From positions 7,766 through 51,757 of the forward strand of contig NZ_JAHESD010000042.1 in the NCBI RefSeq assembly GCF_018598585.1: a stretch of DNA of 43,992 nt. The letters are read 5' to 3'. Position numbers and translations under genes: made by a program. The DNA comes from Chryseosolibacter indicum. GTDB lineage: Bacteria; Bacteroidota; Bacteroidia; Cytophagales; Cyclobacteriaceae. The stretch's first letter is position 1; each line of letters starts with the position of its first letter. This document shows, piece by piece, positions 16,985 through 26,900 of the stretch. The notes beneath the pieces are model-generated. The model worked only from the letters and a program-made list of their open reading frames with translations. It did no database searches and was not told the DNA's origin.

Positions 16985-17551
16985 ATGGGAGTAGTAAAAA
17001 ACAACCTTGTCACCAAAGGTTTCAGTGGCAAGATGGGCGATGACATTGTTTTTCGCCAGGTAGGAAACCAAACACAATTTGCCAAGGCTGGACGAAGGCG
17101 TGCATCGTTCACCGAAAACCAAGTTGCGCAGCAGGAGCGTTTCCTTAATGCTGTGATGTATGCCAAGTCAGCCTTGCTCGACCCGGCAACAAAAGAACTG
17201 TACGTACTAATGGCGGAGAAAGCCGGCCTTCGCAGTGCCTATAGTGCGGCCGTTACTGATTACCTCACGCCACCTAAAATTGCCAGTGTGTTCACCGGCA
17301 ACTATCAGGGTGAAGTAGGCAACACGCTGTTCATCGCGGCGGTCAATGATTTTAAGATTACGGAAGTCACGCTCACCATTCAGCGTGCTGACAACACCGT
17401 GGTGGAGACCGGCGCGGCCTTACGCGATGGCGGGAGCTGGAAGTACACGGCCGCGGTAGCCAATGCCGAATTTATGGGCAACAAGATCGTGGTCAGGGCG
17501 AAAGACCGCCTTGGCAAAGAAGTGACCTTCGAGCAATTGCTCGGTACGTAA
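16985..17551 (+). CDS. Paralogous family protein, member 1 (188 aa, function unknown)
   Basis: One of three related proteins in the window (others at 34425-34985 and 36613-37173). All begin MG(V/K)(V/I)K, have a GFSGKMGDDIVFRQ-type motif near residue 12, a basic linker, a helical middle containing DPATKELY, and a beta-rich C-terminal half ending in a K-D-R-L-(G/R)-K segment. Length is nearly identical (188, 186 and 186 aa), and there is no signal peptide or membrane helix. The N-terminus is loosely like DUF6266-type Bacteroidota proteins, but this is not a firm match. The gene stands alone with its own strong terminator. The function is unknown; phage-derived or particle-associated structural roles are possible. 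Confidence 0.75.
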   Translation: MGVVKNNLVTKGFSGKMGDDIVFRQVGNQTQFAKAGRRRASFTENQVAQQERFLNAVMYAKSALLDPATKELYVLMAEKAGLRSAYSAAVTDYLTPPKIASVFTGNYQGEVGNTLFIAAVNDFKITEVTLTIQRADNTVVETGAALRDGGSWKYTAAVANAEFMGNKIVVRAKDRLGKEVTFEQLLGT

Positions 17552-17563
17552 ACTTCTTCCTCT

Positions 17564-17590
17564 GACTGCATGCATAAGCATGCAGTCTTT
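17564..17590 (+). terminator. Strong terminator hairpin after paralog 1
   Basis: A perfect 10-bp stem GACTGCATGC (17564-17573) / GCATGCAGTC (17578-17587) with an ATAA loop is followed by TTT. It begins 12 bp after the stop codon. Confidence 0.75.
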
Positions 17591-17802
17591 CCGTCCCTCG
17601 TGTGTATCCAGCGGCTCGGTTCGTCTGTCCAACAAAAAACAACTCCATGCTTAAGAAACGGGTTTTAAAACAATAAAGCCATAATCTTTCCTTAACCTTT
17701 GCCATAAAAACTTAATGCAAGGTTAATTCTCGTCATGCTGTGCTATTTCGTGTGATGTGCACCTTTGCCTAAAAAGAATAGTGTTTTAGATATCAACGGA
17801 AC

Positions 17803-19320
17803 ATGACACAAACCAGAAGGGTATTTCTCAAGTCACTTGGTCTTGCAGGCATAGGCATTTCAGCAGTGGGCGATGCATTTGCATCGTTGTTCCCCGCTTT
17901 CAATAAATTACGTTTCGCTCCCCTCACACTCAATGGTAAGGTTCAATCGGAAGGGAAGGGGCTTGGAGGTGTTGTCGTAACGGATGGTTTTACCGTAACA
18001 CGCACGGATAGTAAAGGTAATTACTCCCTGCAAAGTAATTCATCTGCCGCATTTGTTTATATAACTATGCCGCGTGGTTATGAATTTACAAATGATCAGG
18101 GTATTGCCAGGTTCTATAAGAAAATAGAGCCAGTTAATGGAAAGTTTAATGCTGATTTTAATTTAACAAAACTTTCCACGGATGATTCAAAACATGCTTT
18201 CGTAGTGTGGGCGGATACACAAATTGAGACACCTGAAGATGCACAGTTATTGAAGTCCCAATCTGTTCCCGACACACTTGCCCTGGTAAAAAGCTATGGA
18301 AGTAATATGCCATTCCATGGTATTGGCTGTGGAGACCTTGTCTGGGATAAATTCGAATTGTTTGCAGACTATAAAGAAGCAGTAGGTAAAACAGGCATCC
18401 CGTTCTTCCAGGTTATCGGCAACCATGATATGGATATTGATGCACGTGCAGATGATGGATCAATGAATACATTCAGGTTTCACTTTGGTCCTACGTACTA
18501 TTCTTTCAACCGCGGAGATGTACATTACGTTGTACTGGATGATGTGTTTTTCCTGGGAACATCAAAAAAATACATAGGATACATTGCCGAAAACCAGTTT
18601 GCATGGCTGGAGCAGGACCTTGCTCATGTAAAAGCAGGCTCTACCGTGGTGGTTGCTTTGCATATTCCTGTTAACACGGGTGCACGAAGACGAAACAAGC
18701 TTACCGAAGACCCTATTGGAGGAGTTGTAGCTAACCGCAAAGCGTTGTATAAATTGTTAAAACCTTTTAGGGCTCACATTATGTCGGGGCATACTCATTT
18801 TAACGAGAAGGTTTTAGAGGGCGATATCATCGAGCATGTTCATGGGACGGTCTGCGGCGCCTGGTGGACAGGCCCTATATGTTATGACGGTACTCCTAAT
18901 GGTTATGGTGTTTACGAAGTTAACGGAAGTGAAATTAACTGGTATCACAAAGCAGTAGGTTATGAACGTGATTTTCAGTTTCGCGTGTACCCAACAGGTT
19001 CAGTTCCTGAATATCCTGATATGTTTTGTGTAAATGTTTGGAACTGGGACTCGCAATGGAAAGTAGAATGGTTTGAAGATGGAAAGAGCATGGGTGAGAT
19101 GTTACAAAAGACGTCATTTGACCCGTTGTCGGTCATGCTGCACGCAGGTACAGAAAAGCCAGCCAAGCGTTCCTGGGTAGATCCTGTTTTAACCGATCAC
19201 ATGTTTTTTGCCAAACATGCTGCGGATGCAAAAACCATTACCGTAGCGGTGAAGGATCGTTTTAATAATGTCTACAGAAAGGAAATAACCATTGCTGATT
19301 TGCGGATAAGCCAGTCGTGA
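17803..19320 (+). CDS. Tat-exported calcineurin-like metallophosphoesterase
   Basis: A 505-aa protein starting with a twin-arginine signal (RRVFLKSLGLAG...) that implies folding, probably with metals, before export. A carboxypeptidase-regulatory/MetallophosN-type beta domain follows (about 38-125). The metallophosphoesterase core has motif I WADTQ (D138, Q140), GCGDLVWD, GNHD (N207, H208, D209), VALHIP and SGHTH (H330, H332), and a C-terminal MetallophosC-like beta domain (about 365-505). All dimetal ligands are present; a Gln in motif I is usual for this subfamily. It hydrolyses phosphoesters at the cell envelope, with the substrate unknown. A CACCTTTG at 17760-17767 is one base off a -7 box. 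It is convergent with the MFS gene, with 5 bp between stops. Confidence 0.85.
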   Translation: MTQTRRVFLKSLGLAGIGISAVGDAFASLFPAFNKLRFAPLTLNGKVQSEGKGLGGVVVTDGFTVTRTDSKGNYSLQSNSSAAFVYITMPRGYEFTNDQGIARFYKKIEPVNGKFNADFNLTKLSTDDSKHAFVVWADTQIETPEDAQLLKSQSVPDTLALVKSYGSNMPFHGIGCGDLVWDKFELFADYKEAVGKTGIPFFQVIGNHDMDIDARADDGSMNTFRFHFGPTYYSFNRGDVHYVVLDDVFFLGTSKKYIGYIAENQFAWLEQDLAHVKAGSTVVVALHIPVNTGARRRNKLTEDPIGGVVANRKALYKLLKPFRAHIMSGHTHFNEKVLEGDIIEHVHGTVCGAWWTGPICYDGTPNGYGVYEVNGSEINWYHKAVGYERDFQFRVYPTGSVPEYPDMFCVNVWNWDSQWKVEWFEDGKSMGEMLQKTSFDPLSVMLHAGTEKPAKRSWVDPVLTDHMFFAKHAADAKTITVAVKDRFNNVYRKEITIADLRISQS

Positions 19321-19325
19321 TATTT

Positions 19326-20537
19326 TTAATTTACTCGACTTATCCGTTTTGATCCGTTGGCGCCCAGCAGATAGGCTAGTGCCAGCACAATTGCGGCAAT
19401 TGTAAATACTTTGGCGATAACCTCGAGGCCAAATTCTTCCGACAATAATCCGGCGGAGCCCGGGAGTAAAGCTCCTCCCAGCATCGCCATTGAAATTTGT
19501 ACACCAATAGCGGTGGCGGTATGTTCTTTGCCAATTCTTTCAGGAGTAACAGAAATCAGGCTTGGAAACACAGGGGCGTTTGCAATTCCTAAGATTGATA
19601 TTCCTGCCAGCGTTGTTAAAGTGTTTATGTTGATGGTGAACAGAACAACACCACCTACAATGCCTGCCATTGCGCCAGTTAGAACATGCTTTACCGGAAT
19701 CCGGGTAAGTGCAATGCCAAAGATAATCCGTCCTACTGTTAAGCTTCCCCAATAGAGACCAGCCCATAAACCTGCCTGTTCTTCAGCAATGCCTCTTGAT
19801 TTTGTAAGCAAGGTAAAAAGCCATTGACCAAAGCCTTGTTCCAACCCTGTGTATAGAAAGAAGATCAGCATGTACAGCCACACAACCGGAAGCTTTAAGG
19901 TATGCAGATATGCAGCGTTTGAATGCTGTTCGTCGTGGGCGGAAGAAGCAGAAGAAACCTGCCACCTTTTTTGGGTAAAGAAGAATAATACGGCGAGTGA
20001 AATTTGGATTGCTGCAACTGCAATATAACCGTGATACCACGCTAGCCTGTTTGTAAGCATCAACGTAATGAGTAGGGGTCCTGTTGTAGCACCAACGCCG
20101 TAGAAGGCATGCAACCAGTTCACAGTGCTAGCACTAAAACGGGAGGCTGCAAAAGTATTGATGGATGAATCAATTGCGCCACCGCCAGCCCCAAGAAAGA
20201 ATGAGGCTACGATCATGACATACCAGGCATCGGAAAGTGCATAGATTAGTAAACTGAGTGCAGTGAGCACGCAACTTATGGCAAGCAACATCCCCAAGGA
20301 TACGAACTTCAAAATCTTTCCGCTGGTGCTACTCGTAGACAGATACCCTACGGTAAAACCGAGCAGAAGAACACCCAATGAGTCTAGTGCCACATTCGCC
20401 CTTGTACTCATAAATGGCCAGGCAATTCCAAGCAGCCCATCGGGCAGGCCGAGACTAATGAATGCGAGATAGGTGACGATGACGAGGAAGAATGAGCTTT
20501 TTGTTGCTCGTGTTTCGTTGGCGGTAGCTATTTCCAT
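19326..20537 (-). CDS. MFS transporter
   Basis: About 403 aa with 12 predicted membrane helices. The first half has LISLGLPDGLLGIAWPFM-type helix 1, GFTVGYLSTSSTSGKIL between helices 2 and 3, and GAGGGAIDSSINTFAASRFS, typical of the bacterial MFS group related to FucP and the YfmO-like permeases. There is a cytoplasmic Ser/His-rich loop around residue 205 (SSASSAHDEQHSN). The ATG at 20537 (MEIATANETR) is preferred; an in-frame start at 20558 adds seven residues. The substrate cannot be told from sequence. It is convergent with the metallophosphoesterase, so they need not share function. Confidence 0.8.
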   Translation of the reverse strand: MEIATANETRATKSSFFLVIVTYLAFISLGLPDGLLGIAWPFMSTRANVALDSLGVLLLGFTVGYLSTSSTSGKILKFVSLGMLLAISCVLTALSLLIYALSDAWYVMIVASFFLGAGGGAIDSSINTFAASRFSASTVNWLHAFYGVGATTGPLLITLMLTNRLAWYHGYIAVAAIQISLAVLFFFTQKRWQVSSASSAHDEQHSNAAYLHTLKLPVVWLYMLIFFLYTGLEQGFGQWLFTLLTKSRGIAEEQAGLWAGLYWGSLTVGRIIFGIALTRIPVKHVLTGAMAGIVGGVVLFTININTLTTLAGISILGIANAPVFPSLISVTPERIGKEHTATAIGVQISMAMLGGALLPGSAGLLSEEFGLEVIAKVFTIAAIVLALAYLLGANGSKRISRVN

Positions 20538-20558
20538 AGGCGTTAATCGTGCCAACAA

Positions 20559-20977
20559 ATAGCTAAATTGTTATTCCATCTCAACTAACGCGGTATTAAA
20601 ATCCGCCGGTAATTGACGTACTTTTCGTGCTTAGCTGAAATAATTCCTATTGGTTAATTTAAACGAACTAAGGGTAAGCACCGTATTTCTCCAGGTTTTC
20701 TTAACGTACTTTTTTAATTGGCGCACTCTTGTAAATGGGTTTGATTAATTCAGGAATGCGGAAGCAATCAATAAAAATTAGCCTTGAAGGAAGCTATTTT
20801 TCTTTGAAACCGGAAAAACACCTTCTCTTTAGGGGGAAAAACACCCTTACTCACCCGCCCTTATCACTACTATTTTTGACTACCAGCACAATAACGGGAA
20901 ATGTCGACGAGTAACTGTACCGGCATGCAGTCGAACATCCGGGGTGTGCGCTAATACTTAATCAAAATATTAAAAAC
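20559..20977. promoter_or_regulatory. Promoter region of the RHS cassette with paired direct repeats
   Basis: A direct repeat GGAAAAACACC occurs at 20812-20822 and 20835-20845 (23 bp, about two helical turns apart). A perfect TAnnTTTG -7 box (TATTTTTG, 20871-20878) lies just downstream, but no good -33 box. A weak -33 plus paired direct repeats suggests an activator site, for example for a response regulator. The ATG of the 687-aa gene is 99 bp further on. No gene is seen in 20559-20800. Confidence 0.45.
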
Positions 20978-23041
20978 ATGTCAAACTTCAAGTTGAATCT
21001 TCCGACCGACGTTCCGTGGGAGCGTATTTGTGTCACCGAAGACATGATCGACAAGGCGGTATGTGATAACCGCCTTCCTGCGAAATGGCAAACCTCCCTG
21101 GCTGTATTTAAATACAGACCGGATGACGAGTACCAGTTGTACCCTAAGTACAACATTACTTATCTTAAAGTAACTGCAACCATTACCGGGTATCAGCCAT
21201 TGGATCAGGAGATTCAAGGCCGCATAGATTGGAATGGAGTAGATGTTTCAACTGTACCGGGTCTTACAGACCTGCTTAATTCTTACAATCCCTGTCATGG
21301 CGCCATTCTTCAGGTAGTGGTAGGCCCGCATGAAAAGAAGCCTGACATGGATTTAAGTGAGTATCCGTTTTTCATGGACTTCGAACCAAAGAAAAGAGAG
21401 CTCTATGAACTCGCCACAGACACCAAGGAAAAGCAATCACGCTCCATTGAGTCACTGAACATTACAAAGTCAGCGGGAGCTACACAATCCATGGAAATTC
21501 TTGACGTAGACATGGGAGGTGGAGGTTTTGGTGCGCAGGCGCAGTACGCAGGGACAGGAGGTGGGTTTACATATTCTGCTCCAAATGGACAATGGGGTAC
21601 GAAAAGATTAAACGCTGAAGAAAGCTTGTCTTCACGTTCGTCGGATGTAGCACAGGAAAGAAGAGAAACGTATTCTTTCTCTACTCAGATTTCACAAATG
21701 TACCACCTTCTCGATAGCTACCATCTGGGAACAAATCGTGTTGTGTTTTTCGTTCAGCCTCGTCCCCATACGTTGGAAGAACCTTCTGGATTTGTAAGAG
21801 GACCACGACCTGTAGAAGGCATCCAGGAATTCTTTTTAATTGTAGCACAATTGAAAGATCAGCAAGATTTTTGTGTATCACTTCGCCTTGACACCAGTCA
21901 TCTAACCAAAACTCCTGTTATGGATTATGAGCGTAAGTCAGAAACCACGGCAATGGCTTCATGCACCGCTCCTGTAGCTACTGATCACGATATCCCGGCG
22001 GAGAGAATCGTTGGCGCTCGCGCATGCTTTTTTGATTGCTGGGATGTTCATTACCAATGCTATCGTACAGAGGCAAGCGACAGTGTAACTTATAATGCCC
22101 CTTCTGGATTTAGGATTGAAGGTTATGATGTCCTGGTAAATGATTCGCAAAACGGATCGACCAGCGTAGTAACTACACCAAATGGGGCGTCACTTAACGT
22201 TAATGTCTCTGCACATGGACACAAATGTTATGAAGGTTCGGAAGTTTGTGTCGATTGCCCCGATACTATACAGGCCTATGCAGGGCACGCACGTATGCAG
22301 GTGCAGGTAAACTTAATTTCAACTACGCCTACTAAACAAATAGGTGAAGAAGAGGTGCTGATGATTACTACACGTGGCTTGTGTTGTTGCTCTTCTGATA
22401 AAGAATTTAAGCCTATGGACGAATATGTTGTAGGATTCAAAAATATTCCGAATGAATTAAAGATAAATGCGAACTTCAAAGAGCGCGCATCTACCGTTGT
22501 CTCAAGAGCTGCTGCCAATAAAACTGCCGAATCAAAGGCGGTAGCAGCTACCTATAATCATGGTACTTGTAAGGAATGTGCCGATAAAATTCGTGCGGCC
22601 CTTCCCATACAGTCCGATGCGAAATACACAATCCGCCAGGCAAATGAACTGAGTAACTACATAAAGACAGAGACTTTAAAAAGTCTTAATGACCCTACAG
22701 TGAAACTCAGGAAATTTGTAGACACCGATTTCTTTGCCAAGCAACTAGAGTATAAGTTGATTCAATACCATAAAGGGAGAGCAATTCTCGATCAATCTAT
22801 AGTAAACGACGTTTCCGGGGATGCGCTTCAAAGGCTTGAGAAATTCTTTGGGAAGAATGCTAAGGAGATCACCAGAAAGGATTTGTTAACGCTTCGCAGT
22901 GAGGAATTATCAAAGAAAATAGGTTTGAAGATGGAGCAGGTTCAGAAAATCAAGCTTGGTGCATTAGGTGTAAAGTTCACCTCAAATGAGGATAAAGAGA
23001 ATAACGGAGTAAAAGGCACAGGTTCAAAAAAAGCTGATTAA
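20978..23041 (+). CDS. Unrecognised 687-aa Cys-rich protein, first gene of the RHS cassette
   Basis: No signal peptide or membrane helix is visible. The N-terminal ~160 residues look globular (LPTDVPWERICVTEDMIDKA, EYPFFMDFEPKKRELYELAT). A Gly-rich stretch follows (VDMGGGGFGAQ...GTGGGF), then an SSRSSDVAQERRETYSFSTQ region. The middle is Cys-rich: ACFFDCWDVHYQC, HKCYEGSEVCVDC, GLCCCSSDKEF and HGTCKECADKI could bind metal or form disulfides. The C-terminus is helical and basic, ending in a helix-hairpin-helix-like LTLRSEELSKKIGLKMEQVQ segment. I do not recognise the family. It is separated by one base from the 288-aa gene and precedes an RHS protein lacking a Sec signal. A role in loading, processing or export of that RHS protein is therefore inferred. 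Confidence 0.75.
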   Translation: MSNFKLNLPTDVPWERICVTEDMIDKAVCDNRLPAKWQTSLAVFKYRPDDEYQLYPKYNITYLKVTATITGYQPLDQEIQGRIDWNGVDVSTVPGLTDLLNSYNPCHGAILQVVVGPHEKKPDMDLSEYPFFMDFEPKKRELYELATDTKEKQSRSIESLNITKSAGATQSMEILDVDMGGGGFGAQAQYAGTGGGFTYSAPNGQWGTKRLNAEESLSSRSSDVAQERRETYSFSTQISQMYHLLDSYHLGTNRVVFFVQPRPHTLEEPSGFVRGPRPVEGIQEFFLIVAQLKDQQDFCVSLRLDTSHLTKTPVMDYERKSETTAMASCTAPVATDHDIPAERIVGARACFFDCWDVHYQCYRTEASDSVTYNAPSGFRIEGYDVLVNDSQNGSTSVVTTPNGASLNVNVSAHGHKCYEGSEVCVDCPDTIQAYAGHARMQVQVNLISTTPTKQIGEEEVLMITTRGLCCCSSDKEFKPMDEYVVGFKNIPNELKINANFKERASTVVSRAAANKTAESKAVAATYNHGTCKECADKIRAALPIQSDAKYTIRQANELSNYIKTETLKSLNDPTVKLRKFVDTDFFAKQLEYKLIQYHKGRAILDQSIVNDVSGDALQRLEKFFGKNAKEITRKDLLTLRSEELSKKIGLKMEQVQKIKLGALGVKFTSNEDKENNGVKGTGSKKAD

Positions 23042-23042
23042 A

Positions 23043-23909
23043 ATGGAATTCCGGTTTTATTTCGGTCCGGATAAAATTCCCTTCCGGCTACTGGACAATG
23101 GTATGGTTGAAACATCTTCAACCATGCCTTTCCATGGGATTATTAGCAGGGGCATGCTTGATAAATTTCAGGAGCAAAACATCACTTGCGACTACTGGTT
23201 TAAATACGCACTACACCTCGAGTACCACGATCCGCAAATTTATTTAACAGATGACTTTGAGCGTATCTACAAATACTTTCTTGAATGTCGGGTGCTTTCT
23301 TTTTCCCAATCTGCTTTCTGTGCGCAACAATACATAATAAGTTCTTATGAGTATCGGAGACTAAAGGATGCACGGGTTGAGGTCTGGAATATCAAGGAAG
23401 GCCACACATCAAGTGTCTGGAAAGTGACGATGGATGATGAACTACATAGTGAGACGTTTATAGTTAATGTTGCACGTGACAGAAAAGCAGGGGAAGAACT
23501 TAAGGAAACTTCTGAAGTTTTACAACGCATTGCAACGGAGTGTCCTGACGCTGGTATAGCCAAGGTTTTGGATATCTATTCGTTTTCACACCACGATCTT
23601 CCATGTAGTACAATTATTACGCGTAATGAGTGGGTTGATGATGCCTTTGAAATTCATCAGCGGAAAACCGGAGAGAAAGGTGTTGAATTTATTCTGGTAA
23701 ACCGATTCATTACGTCCAAAAATAATCCTGCACAAATTACTTCCGTACTAGGTCGGATTTTCTCGACGGAAGAGAGTGAAAAAATTAAATCCGGTCTGAA
23801 TGACATATTAAGCAAAGCAACACGCTTTCATCCCAACGTTAAAGTTGATATCAACGATGGTGACCTGGTTTGGAATGGCGAAAGGGCAATTGCTGTAGCA
23901 TTATCATAA
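23043..23909 (+). CDS. Unrecognised 288-aa protein between the Cys-rich and RHS genes
   Basis: A cytosolic-looking protein without signal or membrane helices. The first ~95 residues are aromatic-rich (MEFRFYFGPDKIPFRLLDNG). The rest resembles a kinase/phosphotransferase layout only loosely: SSVWKVTM, then FIVNVARDRKAGEEL at the place of the ATP-binding strand, and VDINDGDLVWNGERAIAVAL near the end. No H-G-D or H-R-D catalytic loop is present, so activity is doubtful. It is translationally packed: 1 bp after the 687-aa stop and 11 bp before the RHS start. The position suggests an accessory, chaperone or adaptor protein for the RHS product, and less likely an immunity protein because it lies upstream. 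Confidence 0.7.
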   Translation: MEFRFYFGPDKIPFRLLDNGMVETSSTMPFHGIISRGMLDKFQEQNITCDYWFKYALHLEYHDPQIYLTDDFERIYKYFLECRVLSFSQSAFCAQQYIISSYEYRRLKDARVEVWNIKEGHTSSVWKVTMDDELHSETFIVNVARDRKAGEELKETSEVLQRIATECPDAGIAKVLDIYSFSHHDLPCSTIITRNEWVDDAFEIHQRKTGEKGVEFILVNRFITSKNNPAQITSVLGRIFSTEESEKIKSGLNDILSKATRFHPNVKVDINDGDLVWNGERAIAVALS

Positions 23910-23920
23910 ACGATACTTTC

Positions 23921-26900
23921 ATGTCTAGATACAATTTAACTGTTCCAGGTGGTATAAATTCATTTGATTATGGCGGTACTACCTATGGTGCAGGCAGTAG
24001 CTATTCTACTGACAACCCTTGCGATGCGATCGGTTTTTACAATGCTTCGCGTACCACGAATCCTCAATTAGGCAGAGCCAATAATACACCAAACTTTTGG
24101 CAAGAAGTTGATCAGGCATGTGCCGCACAACCTGCTGCAGATCCTCAACCGAATGCTGGTACGCCCCCGGTGGAGACAGATCCAAATGCAACAGGTGGCG
24201 ATTCAGCAGTGCAGCAAGGAGCTCCAAATCCGCCGGCATCGGGTAATGTTGTTGGCAACGCCTCTTCTGGTGCTGGGGATCCAGCTAATCCCAATCCCGC
24301 ACCAACAGAGGAACCAACACGCCCACCCGTTGGAGAGCCTCACCCTACTCATGGTGGTGAACAATCGCAGGAACAAACAAATGGTGCGGATCCGGTTGAT
24401 ATTTTCAGTGGTACATTTTACATAGAAGAAACTGATATTACTATACCTAACACCATTCTCCCCCTTGCATTTACAAGGTTTTACCGTAGCGGTGCTGCCT
24501 CTTTCGGCCCTTTTGGATGGAACTGGGATCATAATTATAACTTGTTTATTCGCGAACTCAACACCGGCGATATTGCACTATGGAGAAATCTTCATGAAGA
24601 ACAATTTCAGTACAACGGTGCCGACTATGATCCGCCACGTGGCGTATTTGAAAAACTACAACGTGTATCATCTTTGTCGCAGGTCTATGAACTGTTAGGA
24701 GATGGTGGAATGGTAATGCGTTTCGAAAGACCTTCAGGATGGGTTGATGGCGAACGAATTCCAATATATTGGATCAGAGACCGACATGGAAACCAGTTGA
24801 CGTTTTCTTATGGTGCTGAAGACAAGCTGGTGGAGGTGAGAGATGATGATGATCATTTTTTTACATTCGAATATGATTTATGTGGATTGTGCGTTGCAGT
24901 ATCCGATCAGTCGGGCAGGAAGTTTTTATATGAGCATGACGAACAAACCATGCAGCTGACAGCCGTAAGATCTCCCGCAATTACTGATCATCCGGATGGT
25001 ATTACCCGTTATTATCATTACGAACATCCCTGGGCATTACCTGAACTTCGCCATAATATTGTAAGGGTTGAAGATGCAAAGGGCAATGTATACCTCGAGA
25101 ACGTATACGAGCAGGATCCAGCTACATTTAGTTATTCCCGTATCACCGAACAATTATACGGTGGCTATCTGTTTCAGTTTCGTTATACACAATTGCAGTA
25201 TGTTGCGCCTGATCCATTGTTTATCAATATACCATCGGTTCAAATAGAGGTGATGAATCCAGACTACGGCCTTGAGACCTATACCTTCAATTATCGCGGC
25301 GATTTACTGGATAGAAGATACCGGCTCAATAAGGATATGTCTTTTCGGGTAGTAGCATGGTTGTACGAATTTGATGAGCAGGGTAACCTGCATAAGACTA
25401 CACGTCCTGATGGCAGTGAAGAGATCAATACCTTTGATTTTTCAAATGCTGATCCTCGTATGCGTAACAAAATACTTCAGAAAGAAGTTACATCCGCTGC
25501 GGGTTTCCCCTCCCCAAGTCGGATAATCTGGCGCGGCAAGTATGAGCCTGCATATCAGCTCTTAAAAGAGGAGACAAATGAAATGGGGGCTACTACAATT
25601 TATCGTTATGATTTTGATGTTACCCCTGCTGCCCTTAACAATACCGGTAAGTTGATAGAGATTGTTCAGCCGGATGCTACATTACCTGATGGTACTATTC
25701 AACAAGCTAAAAATACGTTCACCTATAATCCAAAAGGTCAGGTTACGGCTTCAATTCAGCCCAATGGAACGAGGATGGCATTTGAGTACGGTACCACGGG
25801 CAACGAAAAGAGCCGTCTTGTTAAGCGGATATTTGACGAAGGAATTCTGAATATTCAAAACATAATAGGATATGACAGTGTAGGTTTTGATAACGTGCTC
25901 ATTGATGGTAATGGTCATTCATCAATCAAGGTGTATAACGCACTTGGGCTGGTGGAGAAAGAAATTCTTCCTGATGTTAACGGCTCCCCTGCAGACTTTA
26001 TTTACCATTATAATGCAGATAAAAAACTTATTCTTTCGGAAAAACCGAAAGGTGCATTTACAGATCCTGTGCTTGCAGGCACGCATATTACAGATAGTAT
26101 AGAATGCGACGTTTTAGGATATTCCACGAAACACATTCTGAGTAGCAATACATCAGAGCGTGTGATGGTCAGGATTAATAATGACTTTCGTGGCTTCCCT
26201 GTTGAAGCGATTAATCCAAATGGTAGCAGGATTTTAAAAAGATTTGATGAACGAGGGCTTCCCTTAATAGAAGAAGTGGTAGGGACGGATGGGAAAAAGA
26301 TAATATCGAAAAAAGTTTATGATCGCGCAGGAAAAATAATTCAGGATACAAATGCATTTGGGCTCACCACGAGGTATGAGTATGATGGATTTTCCCGGAT
26401 CAGTAAAGTGATATTGCCAAACGGAACTGAGATAAGGAACAAGTGGCTCGCAGAAGACTTGCTTGAATCAGAGGAAACGGTAGGTGATGATGGTACCGGA
26501 ACTATTCGGCAATTGTCATTCAAATCCTTTGCCTATGACGAGAAGAAGAGAAAGATTGCTGAAACAATAAGGTCTTTTACAAATAATCCTGCTCTGTCAA
26601 GCAACGTGACAACCACCTTTTTTTATGATGTTATGGACCGCATTGTAAAGATCATTAACAATAGAGGTGGTGTTACAATAAAAGAATATGACGGAGTTGG
26701 TCGGGTAATTCGTGTAACCGATCCTATGGGAAATGAAGAGTACAATACGTATGATCATAATGGTAACCTTATTCAAATCCAAAGTTATCATCATGAGCCT
26801 GATGGTTCTATTTCGCAGGTTGTTAAGAAATATGCCTACGATGAACGTAATCGGAGAACAGAGATGATAGAGCCTGATGGTGCAACGGTGTTGAGTGAAT

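Noticed and set aside
18205-18225. Gln instead of His in metallophosphoesterase motif I (D-T-Q)
   Set aside because: D-x-Q is usual in the exported MetallophosN/MetallophosC subfamily, and the other metal ligands are present, so it is not a defect.
23098-23909. 288-aa protein as an active kinase
   Set aside because: Only weak resemblance at the nucleotide-binding and end segments, with no catalytic loop; left as unknown.
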